The position numbers were made by a program, and so were the translations under genes. The notes below the pieces were generated by a model that was not told where the DNA came from, ran no database searches, and saw only the letters and a list, made by a program, of their open reading frames with translations. Positions 1 to 12,089 of a DNA stretch of 64,000 nt are shown here, piece after piece. Origin of the DNA: Odiellus spinosus (lineage: Eukaryota; Arthropoda; Arachnida; Opiliones; Phalangiidae). The stretch's first letter is position 1. Every line of letters starts with the position of its first letter. The stretch covers positions 2,854,376 through 2,918,375 of the forward strand of contig OY987239.1 of NCBI GenBank assembly GCA_963920705.1, in the 5' to 3' direction.

Positions 1-847
1 GTCGAGGGAAAATCCCCATTGGCTAAGGGCGAATCATCACCAAGAAAACTGGAGGATAAACGTTTGGTGTGGATTGTTAGGTGATCGGGTAATTGGACCT
101 GTTTTTCTCGAAGAACATCTAAACGGAGATCGTTACGTTGATCTCTTAAACACCGTAGTGTCCGATTCCCTAGACGATCTTCCCTTAGCAGAACGAAGAC
201 GAGTCTGGTACCAGCACGACGGTGCAACACCGCATTTTGCACGTGTTTCTCGGGATTGGCTAGACGCGGAATTCGGTCCCCAATGGATAGGTCGTGGTGG
301 TCCAGTCGCTTGGCCACCTCGTTCGCCAGATTTAACGCCGGTGGATTTTTTCTTTTGGGGGTATGTACAAAGCCTTGTGTACGCCACTGAGCCACCAACA
401 CTTGATAGCCTTCGAGACCGAATTCAGCAAGCGGCTGCTCTCGTTTCTCCCGAGATGTTAACTCGCGAAAGAGAAAACTGGCAATTCCGTTGTCGGCAAT
501 GTGTCAATGTCGACGGAAGACATTTTGAACATTTAATGTAATGCTTTGTCATTAAATTTGAAGAGTTTAATGTTTAAATTTGGAAATGTTTGATTAACTT
601 CAATTTGGGCTATTTGGTTTCCGCAAGTGACATCTTTTCTTTCCTAATTAAATTAAATTAAATCCGTCATTGATTTCACTTATGCATTTCATTTCTCTAC
701 ATTAAAACTGAAACCTTTGATTATTAATTGGAACTGAAGTGAACTGATCCCAATAGCGCCTGTAAATCCCTTAACATTTCACTGAATAACAACAATGCGT
801 AAGGGAAAGTATCTCGACTGGACGCCGGCGAAGGTTTCCACCCTGTA
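1..847 (+). mobile_element. 3' part of a Tc1/mariner-like DNA transposon
   Basis: The transposase is followed by about 300 bases of AT-rich non-coding sequence and then CCACCCTGTA at 838-847, followed by TA. Read inward from the right this is TACAGGGTGG next to TA, a typical terminal inverted repeat end for TA-targeting elements of this superfamily. The tandem array begins directly afterwards, so the end is sharp. The left terminal repeat lies outside the window and cannot be checked. Confidence 0.7.
2..541 (+). CDS. IS630/Tc1/mariner-superfamily transposase, C-terminal part (DD41D-type)
   Basis: Cut-and-paste DDE/D transposase; this C-terminal part is open from the left edge of the window to TAA at 539-541. 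The frame continues upstream of the first possible start at 74, so the gene enters from outside the window. Seen: an N-P-H-W-L motif near base 11, V-W-C-G-L-L-G near base 62, a second catalytic Asp in Q-H-D-G-A, and the third in P-V-D-F-F-F-W-G, with 41 residues between these two Asp. In mariners the third Asp is the one in the equivalent A-P-S-D-Y motif, so the spacing fits the DD41D group. The first catalytic Asp would lie outside the window. No stop or frameshift is visible in this part. Family assignment is firm; the DD41D label follows from the spacing. Confidence 0.85.
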   Translation, partial: SRENPHWLRANHHQENWRINVWCGLLGDRVIGPVFLEEHLNGDRYVDLLNTVVSDSLDDLPLAERRRVWYQHDGATPHFARVSRDWLDAEFGPQWIGRGGPVAWPPRSPDLTPVDFFFWGYVQSLVYATEPPTLDSLRDRIQQAAALVSPEMLTRERENWQFRCRQCVNVDGRHFEHLM

Positions 848-1590
848 TAATCCCAAATGATATCCGTCTTATAAGACGGTTTTAATTTCTCAAAAGATTT
901 CCGTCTTATAAGACGGTTTTAATTTCTCAAAAGATTTCCGTCTTATAAGACGTTATTATAATCCCAAAAGATATCCGTCTTATAAGACTTTGTTATAATC
1001 CCAAAAGATATCCGCCTTATAAGACGCTTTTAATTTCCCAAAAGATATCCGTCTTATAAGACGCTATTATAATCCCAAAAGATATCCGTCTTATAAGTCG
1101 CTATTATCATCCCAAAAGATATCCGTCTTATAGGACGCTTTTAAAATACCAACAGATATCCGTCTTATAAGACGCTTTTAATTTCCCAAAAGAGATCCGT
1201 CTTATAAGACGCTTTTAATTTCTCAATTGTTGTCCGTCTTATAAGACGCTTTTAATTTCTCAAATGTTAAGACGCATTATAAAACTTTCCGTAAAGAAAG
1301 CTGTTAAGGTTCTCCCAAAACGTTTCCGCCTTATAAGCTGCTTTTAATTTTTACGTCAAATAAAACTGCCTTTCAAAGACGTCCGCCTTATATGACACTT
1401 AACATGTCTACGTGGAATATTGGTGTTATAGTTGCTTCAATAATTTCCAGCCTTATTAGGCGCTATAAATGTTTAAGAGTAAAAACCTGTTCTCCGTCAA
1501 TGGAAAATTCTCCGCCTTATAAGACGCTTTTAATTCCTCAAATATTAACGGTCTTATAAGACTCCTTATAACGGTTTACGTCGATAAAGC
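848..1590. repeat. Tandem array of a ~37-bp unit with a 16-bp palindrome
   Basis: The unit contains the perfect palindrome CCGTCTTATAAGACGG joined by an AT-rich linker (TTTTAATTTCTCAAAAGA). The first repeats start at 864, 901 and 938, a period of 37. Copies decay to the right, with gaps after about 1300 and single diverged copies to about 1590. No coding potential is seen. Each unit could form a cruciform or hairpin. Confidence 0.85.
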
Positions 1591-1599
1591 TGGTTTTTT

Positions 1600-3386
1600 T
1601 ACATATTTTTGCCCTACAAAAATATAAATTAGTTAAACAAAGCCTACAATATTTATAAGAAGCATTTTTTGTAACTTAAAAAAGGCGAAGTTTAATGTCG
1701 CAATCGTGTACGCGTTATTTATCGGGACTAACCCAATCTAAGCTCATATAGACGAACTAACCTTATCTAACTTACCCTAACCCAATCTAACATGACCTAA
1801 GTTATGCTAAACTAACTTACTATTTATTAGAAGCATTTTTGGTAACTACTTCGACTGAGCCGAAGAAAATTGAACGTTTAAAATTTTTAAAATATCTGCC
1901 CTTTGTGGCCGAAAATTTGGTGGAATGCTGTTAATTGGCGGTGGAATCGCGTTAATTCGCGAAATAAACAGGGAATGAAAAGTGGCAAAAAAAAAAAAAA
2001 AAAAAAAAAAAGGTCGTACTCCAAAACGGATCAATTATTCGGTTAAACAAAGAAGGGTCGTTTAAAAAAAGCGAAGTTTAATGTTACATAATTGTGTAGG
2101 CGTTATTAATCGGGCCTAAATCAATCTAAGCTCATCTAAACTAACTTACTAATAATTAAGTGTTGATTAATTATATTCTTTATTAATTATAGATTATTGG
2201 ACGCCTTTTAATGTGGAATTTCCGCCATATTGGAAAATGGCGGATTAAATCAACAAAATGCATTATAACTCTGGTTCTACTTACCCGATTGATACTTGGT
2301 CGCGCTTAAAATGTACCCTTCGTCGAACTACAACATTCATCTTCTATAGTAATATGTCCTATCACTAACCGGAAGTTCACAATACGACACGGAACTTGAT
2401 GCTAATCTCAAAATATGGCATTTTGTTTGACAGAGAAGCCTTCTGCTCGAAATTCTGTTACTAAATATTCTATGAAGGATTGCTTGTTTATGTGATTATT
2501 AATATTATTTATTAATAATATTTAATAATCTCCTGCAGTTGTATTGGCCGCCCCATCCCAATCTCGCGGCGGGAAAATTTAAAAGCCTTGGGGTTTTGGG
2601 AGAAAAAAAGTGGCAAACACAGTGTTTTAATATAAATTAGTTAAATTTCTGGCCTACAATATTTCTTAGGAGCATTTTTGGTAGCTAATTCGATTTAACC
2701 GAAGAAAATGGAACGGTAAAACTTTTTAAAATATCTGCGAAATAAACAGGGAATGAAAAGTGGCAAAAAAAAAAAAAGGCCGTACCGCGAAACGGATCAA
2801 TTATTCGGTTAAACAAAGAAGAAAAAAAAATCGAATTTAAATTTTACAATTGTGTACGCGTTGTTAATCGGGCCTAACCCAATCTAACCTTAGCTTAAGA
2901 AAATTGTCGTAATTGTGTATCGGACCTTATCAGATAGTAACTGTTGATTGGGCAGTAAGGGGCGCAGCTTAAGAAAATTGCCTTATATACTTAAACTTAC
3001 GTAACTTAACCAATCCCAATCTAACCTTACCTAAGCTTTGGTTCATTAGAAGCATTTTGGAAGGTATTCCACTTAGGCGAAGAAAATTGACTCAAACACT
3101 TAAACCTAACTTAACCTAACTCAACCCAACCCAATCGAACCTTAACTAAGGGTTTATAGCCAGTAGCGCAGTTTCCCGAAAGCGCAGTTCTCAATATTTT
3201 GAACATAAGACAAAATCTTTCATTGTCCATTTTTAAGTTAATCTTACAATTCCCTTTAAAAGAGACGGTACATTATCTCGAAAGACATTAAATATCCTAA
3301 TTTTAGCTACACTAGCTTAACCTACCCTTCCGAAACCCAACCTAACCTAACCTATCCTATCCTATTTAACCTTACCTAAAATATTT
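1600..3386. repeat. Diverged direct duplications with internal poly-A and CCTAA-rich tracts
   Basis: Blocks at about 1618-2140 and 2628-2890 share ordered segments: ATAAATTAGTTAAA, a TAGGAGCATTTTTGGTA-like segment, CAGGGAATGAAAAGTGGC followed by a poly-A run (1986-2011 and 2765-2778), then AACGGATCAATTATTCGG. Between and after them are many CCTAA/CTTAACCTAA tracts (for example 3310-3375), resembling the TTAGG telomeric pentamer. An AT-rich near-palindrome lies at about 2500-2530. No gene is recognised. Confidence 0.6.
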
Positions 3387-3419
3387 TTGTTAATTTTCAG
3401 CATTCGACGTCAAAAAACA

Positions 3420-3610
3420 GAACCCGCAATTATAAGAAAATGCGTTTATACGAAAACACCCTTTTGGAAGTGCGCAAATGAGAACTGCTCTTTTGGCAAT
3501 CGCGCTTTTAGGAAACTGCTCTTATGGCAAAACTGCGCTTTTGAGAAACCGCTCTTATGGGAGTGCGAATATGGGAACTGCTCTTCTGGCAACTGCGCTT
3601 ATGGCTACAT
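3420..3610. repeat. 15-17 bp minisatellite with AACTGCTC core
   Basis: Repeated variants of GAACTGCTCTTATGG with AACTGCGC and AACCGCTC alternatives, each 14-17 bases long. Two overlapping frames stay open across it, but their products are just the repeat translated and are not supported as proteins. Related units occur at 8160-8540, 11870-12055 and 63185-64000. Confidence 0.7.
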
Positions 3611-3673
3611 ACCTAACTAAGCTACGCTTGGTAAGAAAATTGTCAAATATACTTAAACCCAACCTAATTGAAC

Positions 3674-3845
3674 CATGGGCCAAGAAATGATAAATCCAGG
3701 ACAGTCAAAGCTATGCCGTTTTGGGAGCAAAGTGACGTCATATGACGTCACACGCTGTACGAAGCCTGTTTGTTTGGCCGACCGAGAATTTTATTCCCTC
3801 AAAAGAGAAGAGTCATGCCCTGGATTTATCATTTCTTGGCCCATG
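3674..3845. mobile_element. 172-bp MITE-like element with 27-bp perfect terminal inverted repeats
   Basis: Bases 3674-3700 are the exact reverse complement of 3819-3845 (outer end CATGGGCCAAGAAATG). The interior holds GTGACGTCATATGACGTCAC at 3732-3751, a perfect 20-bp palindrome with two TGACGTCA octamers. There is no coding capacity. The flanks are CCTAA-rich and show no clear target-site duplication. I infer a non-autonomous DNA transposon; the superfamily is undetermined. Confidence 0.7.
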
Positions 3846-4214
3846 ATTTAACCTAACCTAACCTAACACAAAAATAATATTTTTAGATTAGGCTTAAACA
3901 TATGGGTGGGGGTGATGTGCCGTATTTTCCCCTCCTATATTGGTATCTATGGAATTTTTTTCCTCTAATGTTTTTAGTTTCGTTGTGGTCATCCTACGTT
4001 TACTTCCTTTATAATCACCCAATATATAACATCGTGGCGATGAGATCTAGCCCACGCCCATGTTCACTTCATTTAAAATGATCTCACTTATAACATTTAC
4101 TTAACGGTAAATATTTTACAGGAATTGACTCTCTCTGATTATTATCGATATCATTAGATTAAGTATAGAGTCAGGTATTAAATTTGTAGTTAAATTTAAC
4201 TTTATTTAATTTTA
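3846..4214. other. No gene recognised
   Basis: Begins with a short CCTAA run, then AT-rich sequence without a supported open frame or repeat. Confidence 0.5.
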
Positions 4215-4286
4215 CCTTTAATCGGGTTTGAACCTGCAATTTTCTGATCCGAAGTTGAACGCTCTTTGGCAAGGGTCCATCGTCAC
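4215..4286 (-). pseudogene. Decayed tRNA-Arg(TCG)-like sequence
   Basis: On the minus strand the anticodon arm and T arm read CTTCGGATCAGAAAATTG followed by CAGGTTCAAACCC, close to the conserved animal tRNA-Arg(TCG) segment (anticodon TCG in ACTTCGGA). The T-loop has TTCAA in place of TTCGA. The 5' half and the acceptor stem do not pair well. It is either a tRNA pseudogene or the worn head of a tRNA-derived SINE. Confidence 0.45.
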
Positions 4287-7200
4287 CTTCGTAACGCAAT
4301 ATACGCGTTCAATCATTTAATTAGAGGAAGTGCCGATTGAGGAACCACTGAACTTATTATGTAAGGAAAAGCCCAATAGGAACCCGCGGTTTTCGCTACT
4401 GCTTTATTTAGGACCGCCATATTGGGAAATGAATAGGTGCATTCCACAATACTCAACGGGGTGAAGAGTCCTGTGAACGGGACAACAACCAGACTTTGTC
4501 TCCGACACGCCAGATTATAGTAACTGGAGAAGTCCCTCGACGGCTCGGCCTTAATTCTACTGAAGATTTTACTTTTTCTGTCTCATCTGGCGGTGGAATC
4601 GCGATGAAGATCAAACAAAGGCATAAATAAACCATCTAATGTTAATAAGTTGTGAAATTTAGATGGCAACAAAGAGCCATCTTGTTTTTTAAAGGTGTTT
4701 TTTTTTCTGTCAATGCCAATCTTGTTTTCCGCAAAGGATCATCTTGAATTCAATCGTTAGCCACCTAGCTTTCAGTCAGGGGCTATCTAGCTTACCATCA
4801 ATGACCACCTTACACTTTAACCACGGTCACCCTTCTTTCCCAAGGCAGCCATCTTTCTTTTCAACACGGAACTATCCACGAGAGCGTTCAAGCTAATCTT
4901 CGACGAGTAATCGAGGTTTTTTGGCTACAACTCGCCACCTATCGGGGATATCGCTAAAATCGGCACTGACTTCAAGGGTTCCCAGATAGTGAGAGAAACG
5001 AGAACTACATCAAGGCGTGTCTTAATTCCATAAGCCAGACTCTAGCTGAAGAGTTCATCGGATTGCCTCTGGCCGAGCTATTTGTGGGCCGGCCTTACAA
5101 GCCCCCTGTGCAATTTCCCTACTTTGGAATTTCACGAGAAAGGAAAAATGGAGAATGAAAATTTTCAAGGGGTGCGGGAAATTTAAACCCCTTCACGCAA
5201 ATCTTTACTTCAAATATTACTATAGAAAGCATTCCAGTCTTCCAGATGTAAACTTCCTAAGTGATCCGCTTCTGGTATAACTCGCGAACTACTTTCTTCA
5301 CCTGAGTTTGATAAAAATTTTCAGAAATTGCGAACGAAGTAGGCTATACAATTTAAACTAAGAAAAGCTTCTAAAATATGGATAAATCCGTGCAGAGGTT
5401 ATTTTATATTTATTACATTAGCTTGAAAGTAGAATAAAATATTTCCGATTTTTACACAACGGTTTTGGTTCTTTCTCAAAAATTAACATAGACCTCCGTG
5501 ATTATAAACGTCGGAATATACTTTATAAAATTGGCTGGTTTATCACGCTCCGAGCAAGCCTTTACCAACGATATAAAGGAGCATCATATCCGGCGTGGTA
5601 GACTACTTCCTTTTGCTGATATTCTTCTACTTTTAAGAAATTCTAAGCTTTGAAGTAAGATTTATAAATTGAGTTCTAGATACTTCGTGGAATATTTAAA
5701 GTTTTCTATGTTTATTAGTCTCATTGAGGCAATCTATTAATTGGCTACAATTTGTACATCAGATTAGGACAAAGGCCTATCCCTTGACTTGTAAAATTTG
5801 TCTAATTCTCTACGCATGTCTCTGGTTATTAGTTTAAATCTACTATCAATCTTCTACCAAAGGACTTAGAATTACCACAAGAAAACAATCGGTTTCTTTC
5901 TTTCCATCCTACTGTCATTGTTTTCCCTCTTAAATTGTTTCCCTCTTAAAGGAAATCAAGAGTCCATTTGTGATTGCTTATTCAAATCTTTTTATTGATA
6001 AAAAGACGTTTTGTCCTAACACAAGACTAAGGATTTTCTTTCCTTCGGTACAAAAATTACAACTCCTATTTTCTGTGAGATGAACAGAGCTAATTATTAA
6101 GATTCTCATTGAGAAATCCAAACGTGACTGCCTGAAGCGTGACTTTTTCTTGTCCGAAAAATTATTCTTTTTTGGTGAGGGAGAACGCATGGTGGCGCCA
6201 CCAGTTCCAGTTTTTTAAACTTTTGTAATATAATTAAATAGTTCAAGAAGTTAAAACCTACCTAGGATCGGAATTTTAACATTAATGATTACGTAGAATG
6301 AAATAATAAACATCGCCGATTTTTTGGGTTACATTCTTGTTGTTGGGTGGATTATTTTTTGAAACGTGTTGAAAGACGTAGCTACTTTTCATTCTTTAGC
6401 AAATACTATTTACGTGTAACATTATATAATATTTTTGCTGACGAGAGTGAAAATATACTTAAAAACCAAACAAAAAAAAAAAAAAAAAAAAAAATCACAA
6501 AAATATGTATGCCCCTCAAAAAATTAATTGAGTCAGACTTAGTTTTGGCAACTTTATTTAAAAGTAAAGATTATCAAGGTATCACTATAAAACACTCAAA
6601 TACGGTGTATTCATAAACACAAAATTAATAAAATTAAAAATTCTATCTTAGTTATTTACGCTTAATGCCACATGGTCCAACTACTCACTAACCGCGCGCG
6701 ATCAAGTAAAATAGTCCGAAGGAAACGAAACTGCATCCCCGTTTTCAATATCTCGAATAACAGTCCAAACCATCATTCCATTTGAATGGCAGCGGTACCT
6801 CAAATTAAACCTACTCACTCTCGGTATATTACAAAAAAAAAAAATAAGTTTGGAGTTACAGCCAATCACGCAAGATTTCTCGCCATTTTTAGTGAATTTA
6901 AAATGAAATTCCTATACAGTCCTCCGCAAGTATTTGTGAAAATTTCCAGTTAAGCTACGACAATTGAATTTCAAGGCGATCAGTTCTGTTTTAGGGTAGA
7001 TAATATGAGTTTTAAGGATAAGCATTTATTCATTCAAATATTTTCTATGATTTTGCTTTAGGGAGAATGAGGCGTGTAAATATGTGTGGAGAAAGATGCC
7101 TTCAGTCGCTTTTAACCAAAAATAAAAAAAGAAAGGATTAACGCCAAGCTTAGAAGAGCTCGAGTTAGAAGTCGGCGCACTTAAAGGTACGGTAGGACTA

Positions 7201-8092
7201 GACTGGTCGGAAATGCCTGATGGTGACGAGGGTAATGGATGAGGGATTAAAAATCCGTAAGTGCTAGATGTTGATCAGTCGACGGATTAAAAATACGGAA
7301 GAGTTTGATCGCAAACTAGCGGATGACTCCGACGTGGTCAATTTTCTCTTCCGCTGTTGATGGGTGATCGCAATATGTTGCCAGAGAAACTTTCTAAATT
7401 AGTAAAGTAATTTAATCACACTAATATATATCTAGCGTTGGTTTATCAAGAAATCATTCAAGTTCAGAACCGGGGAATACAGCATTAGCCTCTGGTATCA
7501 TCCTCGAACACTTTGTTAACAAAAGTACTAACGCCTACTAAGGCGTTGCATTTTTCCGCGGAGGCTTAATTCCCACAGCAAGACCTTTTGTTAGAGTCTG
7601 TTTTTACTGTATTGTTTTCAATTGAAAAACTTCACTAATCTATATCCACTATGCTCGGATTGAGTTAGAAAATTTTTGCTCTCACGTTATTTGGTCATAA
7701 AGAAATTCTTGATTTGAAAGAAAAACAATTTAAACACTTTGGTTTGGGGTTAGGAAAATGGTTGTTTACCGATGTTTTAATGAAAATATAAATGAGTGTC
7801 TATAGAAAAAACGTAACTGTTATTGTATTGTTTCGTCAAAAATGATGGTAATTTATCTAAACTAACCAAATTTGGCATGGCATTTTTTAGCTCAATTGAA
7901 AGCCCAATTAAAACCAACATACACTACGAAAGGGAGTTACAGAACAGCGTGGCACAAGGACACAAATTTCTTTTAAAATAATAGATTGAGGGTAAATTGG
8001 GCTCAGACAGTAAAAGGGGAATAATAAGTTGCAAAAAGGAACTACACAAATAGTTCTGTGAATTGCTGGGTGAAGGGCGTAGCTCCTTTAAC
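4287..8092. other. Long stretch without a recognised gene
   Basis: Mostly AT-rich and single-copy within the window. Two weak hints of decayed coding sequence occur. A minus-strand frame around 4453-4560 contains V-G-D-K-V-W-L-L, reminiscent of the C-terminal part of Ty3/gypsy integrases. A plus-strand frame of about 55 codons at about 4975-5158 has coding-like composition (T-L-A-E-E-F-I-G-L-P) but no match I can name. Poly-A runs lie at 6473-6494 and about 6832-6843. No splice-consistent gene model could be built. Confidence 0.4.
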
Positions 8093-8540
8093 AGCTAATC
8101 TTATATACGAGTAACACCTAATTATTGTTTGGGAGCGTTAAAATAGGGAAGCCCTCATATGAGCACTTCCCATAAGATCGGTTCCCATAATCGCGGTTCC
8201 AAAAACCGCAGTTCTCAAAACCGCGGTTCCCAAAAACGCAGTTTATTCATTACAGCAGTTCCCATTACAGCTGTTCCCAAAAAACGCAGTGTTATCTTTG
8301 CAGCGGGTTCCGAAATAGCTAATCTTATATACGAGTAACACCTAATTATTGTTTGGGAGCGTTAAAATAGGGAAGCCCTCATATGAGCACTTCCCATAAG
8401 ATCGGTTCCCATAATCGCGGTTCCAAAAACCGCAGTTCTCAAAACCGCGGTTCCCAAAAACGCAGTTTATTCATTACAGCAGTTCCCATTACAGCTGTTC
8501 CCAAAAAACGCAGTGTTATCTTTGCAGCGGGTTCCGAAAT
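8093..8540. repeat. Exact 224-bp tandem duplication
   Basis: 8093-8316 and 8317-8540 appear identical base for base. Each copy begins AGCTAATCTTATATACGAG and contains five or six 15-16 bp units of the AACTGC/AACCGC minisatellite in reverse orientation (such as CCCATAATCGCGGTT). The identity implies a recent event, or gene conversion. Confidence 0.9.
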
Positions 8541-8559
8541 AGCGGATTGAACCACTTGA

Positions 8560-11500
8560 TGAAGTTTAGTGGGCTGAACGTACGATTTTTAGAATGTTGA
8601 CCTGCATCTTATATCAATCTACGCAAGTGTTAGGCTAGACGTACATTTCCAAGGTTGTATGAAGGACGGATACTTTCAATGGTTTGACTGGGTTAGTTTA
8701 AACATCCATTCCCTGTTTGATGAAGGACGATTTCTTCGTATTGGGTAAGAATAATATAGGTTAGGCTATGAAGGACGAATAACTCGTATTCAATGTTGGA
8801 AGAAGGACGGGTACTTTGAAATGCTTTGGCTGGTTCGATTAGGTTTTGGTGAGGTTTTGGTGAGGTTGGGTGAGGTTAGGCTAGGTTAGGTTAGGATATA
8901 CATCCATTCCCAAGGTTGGATGAAGGACGAATCCCTTGTAATTGTTTGGCTCGGTTATTTTACGTAACGATGGATATCCATTCCCAAACTTAAAAAAAAA
9001 AGTACTTTTTAATGGTTTGGAAAGGTTAGGTTACGTTAGGTTAGGTTAGTATAGACATCCATTCCCAAGCTTGGAGGAAGGACGAATACTTAGTATTATT
9101 TATCTGGGTTAGGTTAAGGAATGATATACATCCAAGTTTAAAGGACGAATACTTTCTAATGGTTTCGCTGAGTTAGATTAGGTTAGGTATAGCACGGAAT
9201 TCTTATATATTTTATTAATTGGATATATACTAAATTCTGACGTATATAATCTGTTTGACTAAAAATAAACTATTTTTCATTCGAGATAACTCATTCGAAG
9301 ATAAAGTAAAAACATAATTGATATTCGTTTTTATCCGAAAATGTCTTTATCTTAGAATATTATCCGTGTTCGGATAAAAAATTGAAAATTTATTTTCCTG
9401 AAAATTAATGAATCTTTTAGATTGTTTATAATCTTAGTTTCGTTGTTTTATTTATATTCTTCAAATTTAAAGTCGGTTTGAAATATATTTCTTTTATTTA
9501 AGATTAAGTTATGTAAAGGTGAATTTTCTTATCCATTGTTATACGTTTGGATACGATTAGTTTGTTCGTTGATAAAGAGCCAAATAATTATCTTCGGGTA
9601 AACAATATACATTTAACAATTATACGAACATACAAATATCATTTTTTTATTTACAAACCATTTTATCCGAAAATAAAATATCCGGAAATATACGAATAAT
9701 AGAAGATAATGGATATCCGATTCCAAGCTCTAAGGTTAGGTGAGGATAGACATCCATTCCGAAGGTTCGACGAAGAACGAATACCGTGTAATGGTTTGGC
9801 TGGGTTGGGCTAAGTTAGGATAGACGTATATTCCCAAGGTTTGATTTAGGTCGAATATTTCGTAATGGTTTAACGGGGTTAGATTAGGCCCAGCACCCAT
9901 TCCGAAGGTTTGATGAAGAACGAATATATCGTATTGGGTAAGGTTAGGTTAGGACGATTATTTGTAGTGGTTTGGCTTGGTTAGGTAAGATGTCCATTCC
10001 CAAGGTTTGATGAAGAATGAAAACTTCGTTTTGGGTAAGGCTAGGTTAGGATGCACATTAACTCCCATGGTTGGATGAAGGACGATTATTTGTAATAGTT
10101 TGGCTTGGTTAGGTAAGACGTCCATGCCCAAGCTTGAATGAAGGTCGAATATTTCGTATTTGTTTGGCTGGATTAAGTAAGGTTAGGATGGACATCTATT
10201 CCCAAGGTTGGATGATGGACAAATACTTCGTATTGGGTTATATATATTAGGTAAGGTTAGGTTAGATTAGGTTCGGATCGACATCCATTCTTATGGTTGG
10301 ATGAAGCACGAATACTTTGAAATGGATTGGCTGGGTTAGGCTAGTCATCCATTCCCCAGGTTAGATGAAGGACGAATACTGCGTATTGGGTTAGGTTGGG
10401 TAAGGTGAGGTCAGGTTCGGATAGACGTAAATTCCAATGGTTGGTTGAAGGACAAGTACTTTTTAATGGTTTGTCTTGGTTACGTTAGGTGAGACGTCGA
10501 TTCCCAATGTTGGATGAAGAACGAAAATTTCATATTGGTTTGGCTGGGTTAAGTAAAGTTAGGGTGGACATCCGTTCCCAAGGCTAGATGAAGGATGAAT
10601 ACTTCGTACTGGGTAAGGTTGGGTTAGGTTAGGGTAGACATCCATTCCCAAGGTTTGATGAAGGACGAATGCTTCGTATTGGGAAAGCTTAGGTAAGGTT
10701 ACGCATTAATTCTTGTGGTTGGATGAAGGATGATTATTTGTAATGGTTTGGCTTGGTTATGTTAAGTAAGACGTCCATTCCCAATCTTGGATGAAGGACG
10801 AATATTTGGTATTAGTTTGGCTGGGTTAAGTTAGGTTAGGGTGGACATCTATTAACAAGGTTGGATGAAGGACAAATACTTCGTATTGGGTTACGTTGGG
10901 TTAGGTGAAGTAAAGTTAGGTTAGGTTCGGATCGACACCCATTTCTATGGTTGAATGAAGCACGAATACTTTGTAATGGTTTGGCTGGGTTAGGCTAGAC
11001 AACCATTCCCGAGGCTAGACGAAGGACGAATGCTTCGTATTGGGTTAGGTAGGGTAAGGCGGGGTTAGGTTTGGATAGACATAAATTCCCATGGTTGAAT
11101 GACGGACGACTGCTTTTTAATGGTTTGTCTTGGTTACGTTAGGTAAGACGTACGTCAGTTCCCAAGGTTGGATAAAGGACGAATATTTCGTATTGGTTTG
11201 GCTGGGTTAAGTAAAGTTAAGATAGACATCTTTTTCCCAAGGACTTTGTTATGGTGTGGCTTGGTTAGTTTAGGTAAAGATAGACATCCATTCCCGAAGG
11301 TTAAAGAAAACGAATATTTTTAATGGTTTGGCAGGGTTAGGTCTCGTTTGGTTAAAGGAGGATAGACATCCATTCCCAAGGTTGAATGAAGGACGAATAC
11401 TTTTTGTAATGATTTGGCTGGGTAAGGTAAGGTAAGGATACACATCCATTCCCAAAGTTTAAAGAAGGACGAATACTTTCTAATGGTTTGGCTGGTTTGA

Positions 11501-11830
11501 TATAGAACGGAATGCGTATATATTTTATTAATTGGATGTATACTAAATTCTGATGTATATTATCTGTTTGATTAAAAATAAACTATTTTTCATTCGATAT
11601 ACGAGTACTTCGTAATGGTTTGGCAGGGCAGGGTTAGGTTAGGTTCGGTTAGACATCCATTCCCAAGGTTTGATAAAGGGCGAACACTTCGTATTGAGTT
11701 AGGCTAGGTTGCGTTAGACCATACATAATTCCCATGGTTGGATGAAGGACGATTACTTTGTAATAGTTTGACGTGGTTAGGTTAGGTATGATGTTGGATG
11801 AAGGACGAATACCTCATATATGGCTAGGCA
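8560..11830. repeat. Complex TTAGG-rich satellite (GACATCCATTCCCAAGG family)
   Basis: Many diverged copies of roughly 90-130 bases, each with GGTTAGGTTAGG-like tracts, GACATCCATTCCCAAGG, TTGGATGAAGGACGAATAC and TAATGGTTTGGCTGGGTTA. A distinct AT-rich insert at about 9185-9735 (TTTTATTAATTGGATATATA near its start) partly recurs at about 11505-11600, so the array has a higher-order pattern. The short minus-strand frame at 11270-11455 is translated repeat, not a gene. Confidence 0.85.
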
Positions 11831-11869
11831 AGAGGTCCATTCCCAAGGTTGTATCTGAGCATCGTATAG

Positions 11870-12057
11870 CAGAGAAAAGCTCACAGTTCTAGAAAAGATC
11901 TGCTATTTCCCAAAAGAGCGGTAGCCAATTCCCTAAACAAAGGCCGCTCTTATTAAAAGAGCAGTTTTGAGCGACGCCGCTGTTTTTTCGAAATCGAGGC
12001 TGCTGTTTTGGGAACTGCTCTTCTGGGAACTGCTCTTCTGGGAACTGCTGTTATGGG
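11870..12057. repeat. 15-bp minisatellite, GGGAACTGCTCTTCT type
   Basis: Degenerate units become regular at about 12008-12055, where GGGAACTGCTCTTCT repeats directly. Same core as at 3420-3610 and, inverted, 8160-8540. Confidence 0.7.
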
Positions 12058-12089
12058 GTACACCCGTTAAAATATACTTAAAAACAACA

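Noticed and set aside
848-1590. CRISPR-like array
   Set aside because: Units abut as degenerate tandem repeats with no unique spacers, and the sequence is eukaryotic; no cas genes.
6347-6616. 89-codon ORF
   Set aside because: Passes through a poly-A run (poly-Lys) and lacks any recognisable feature or splice context.
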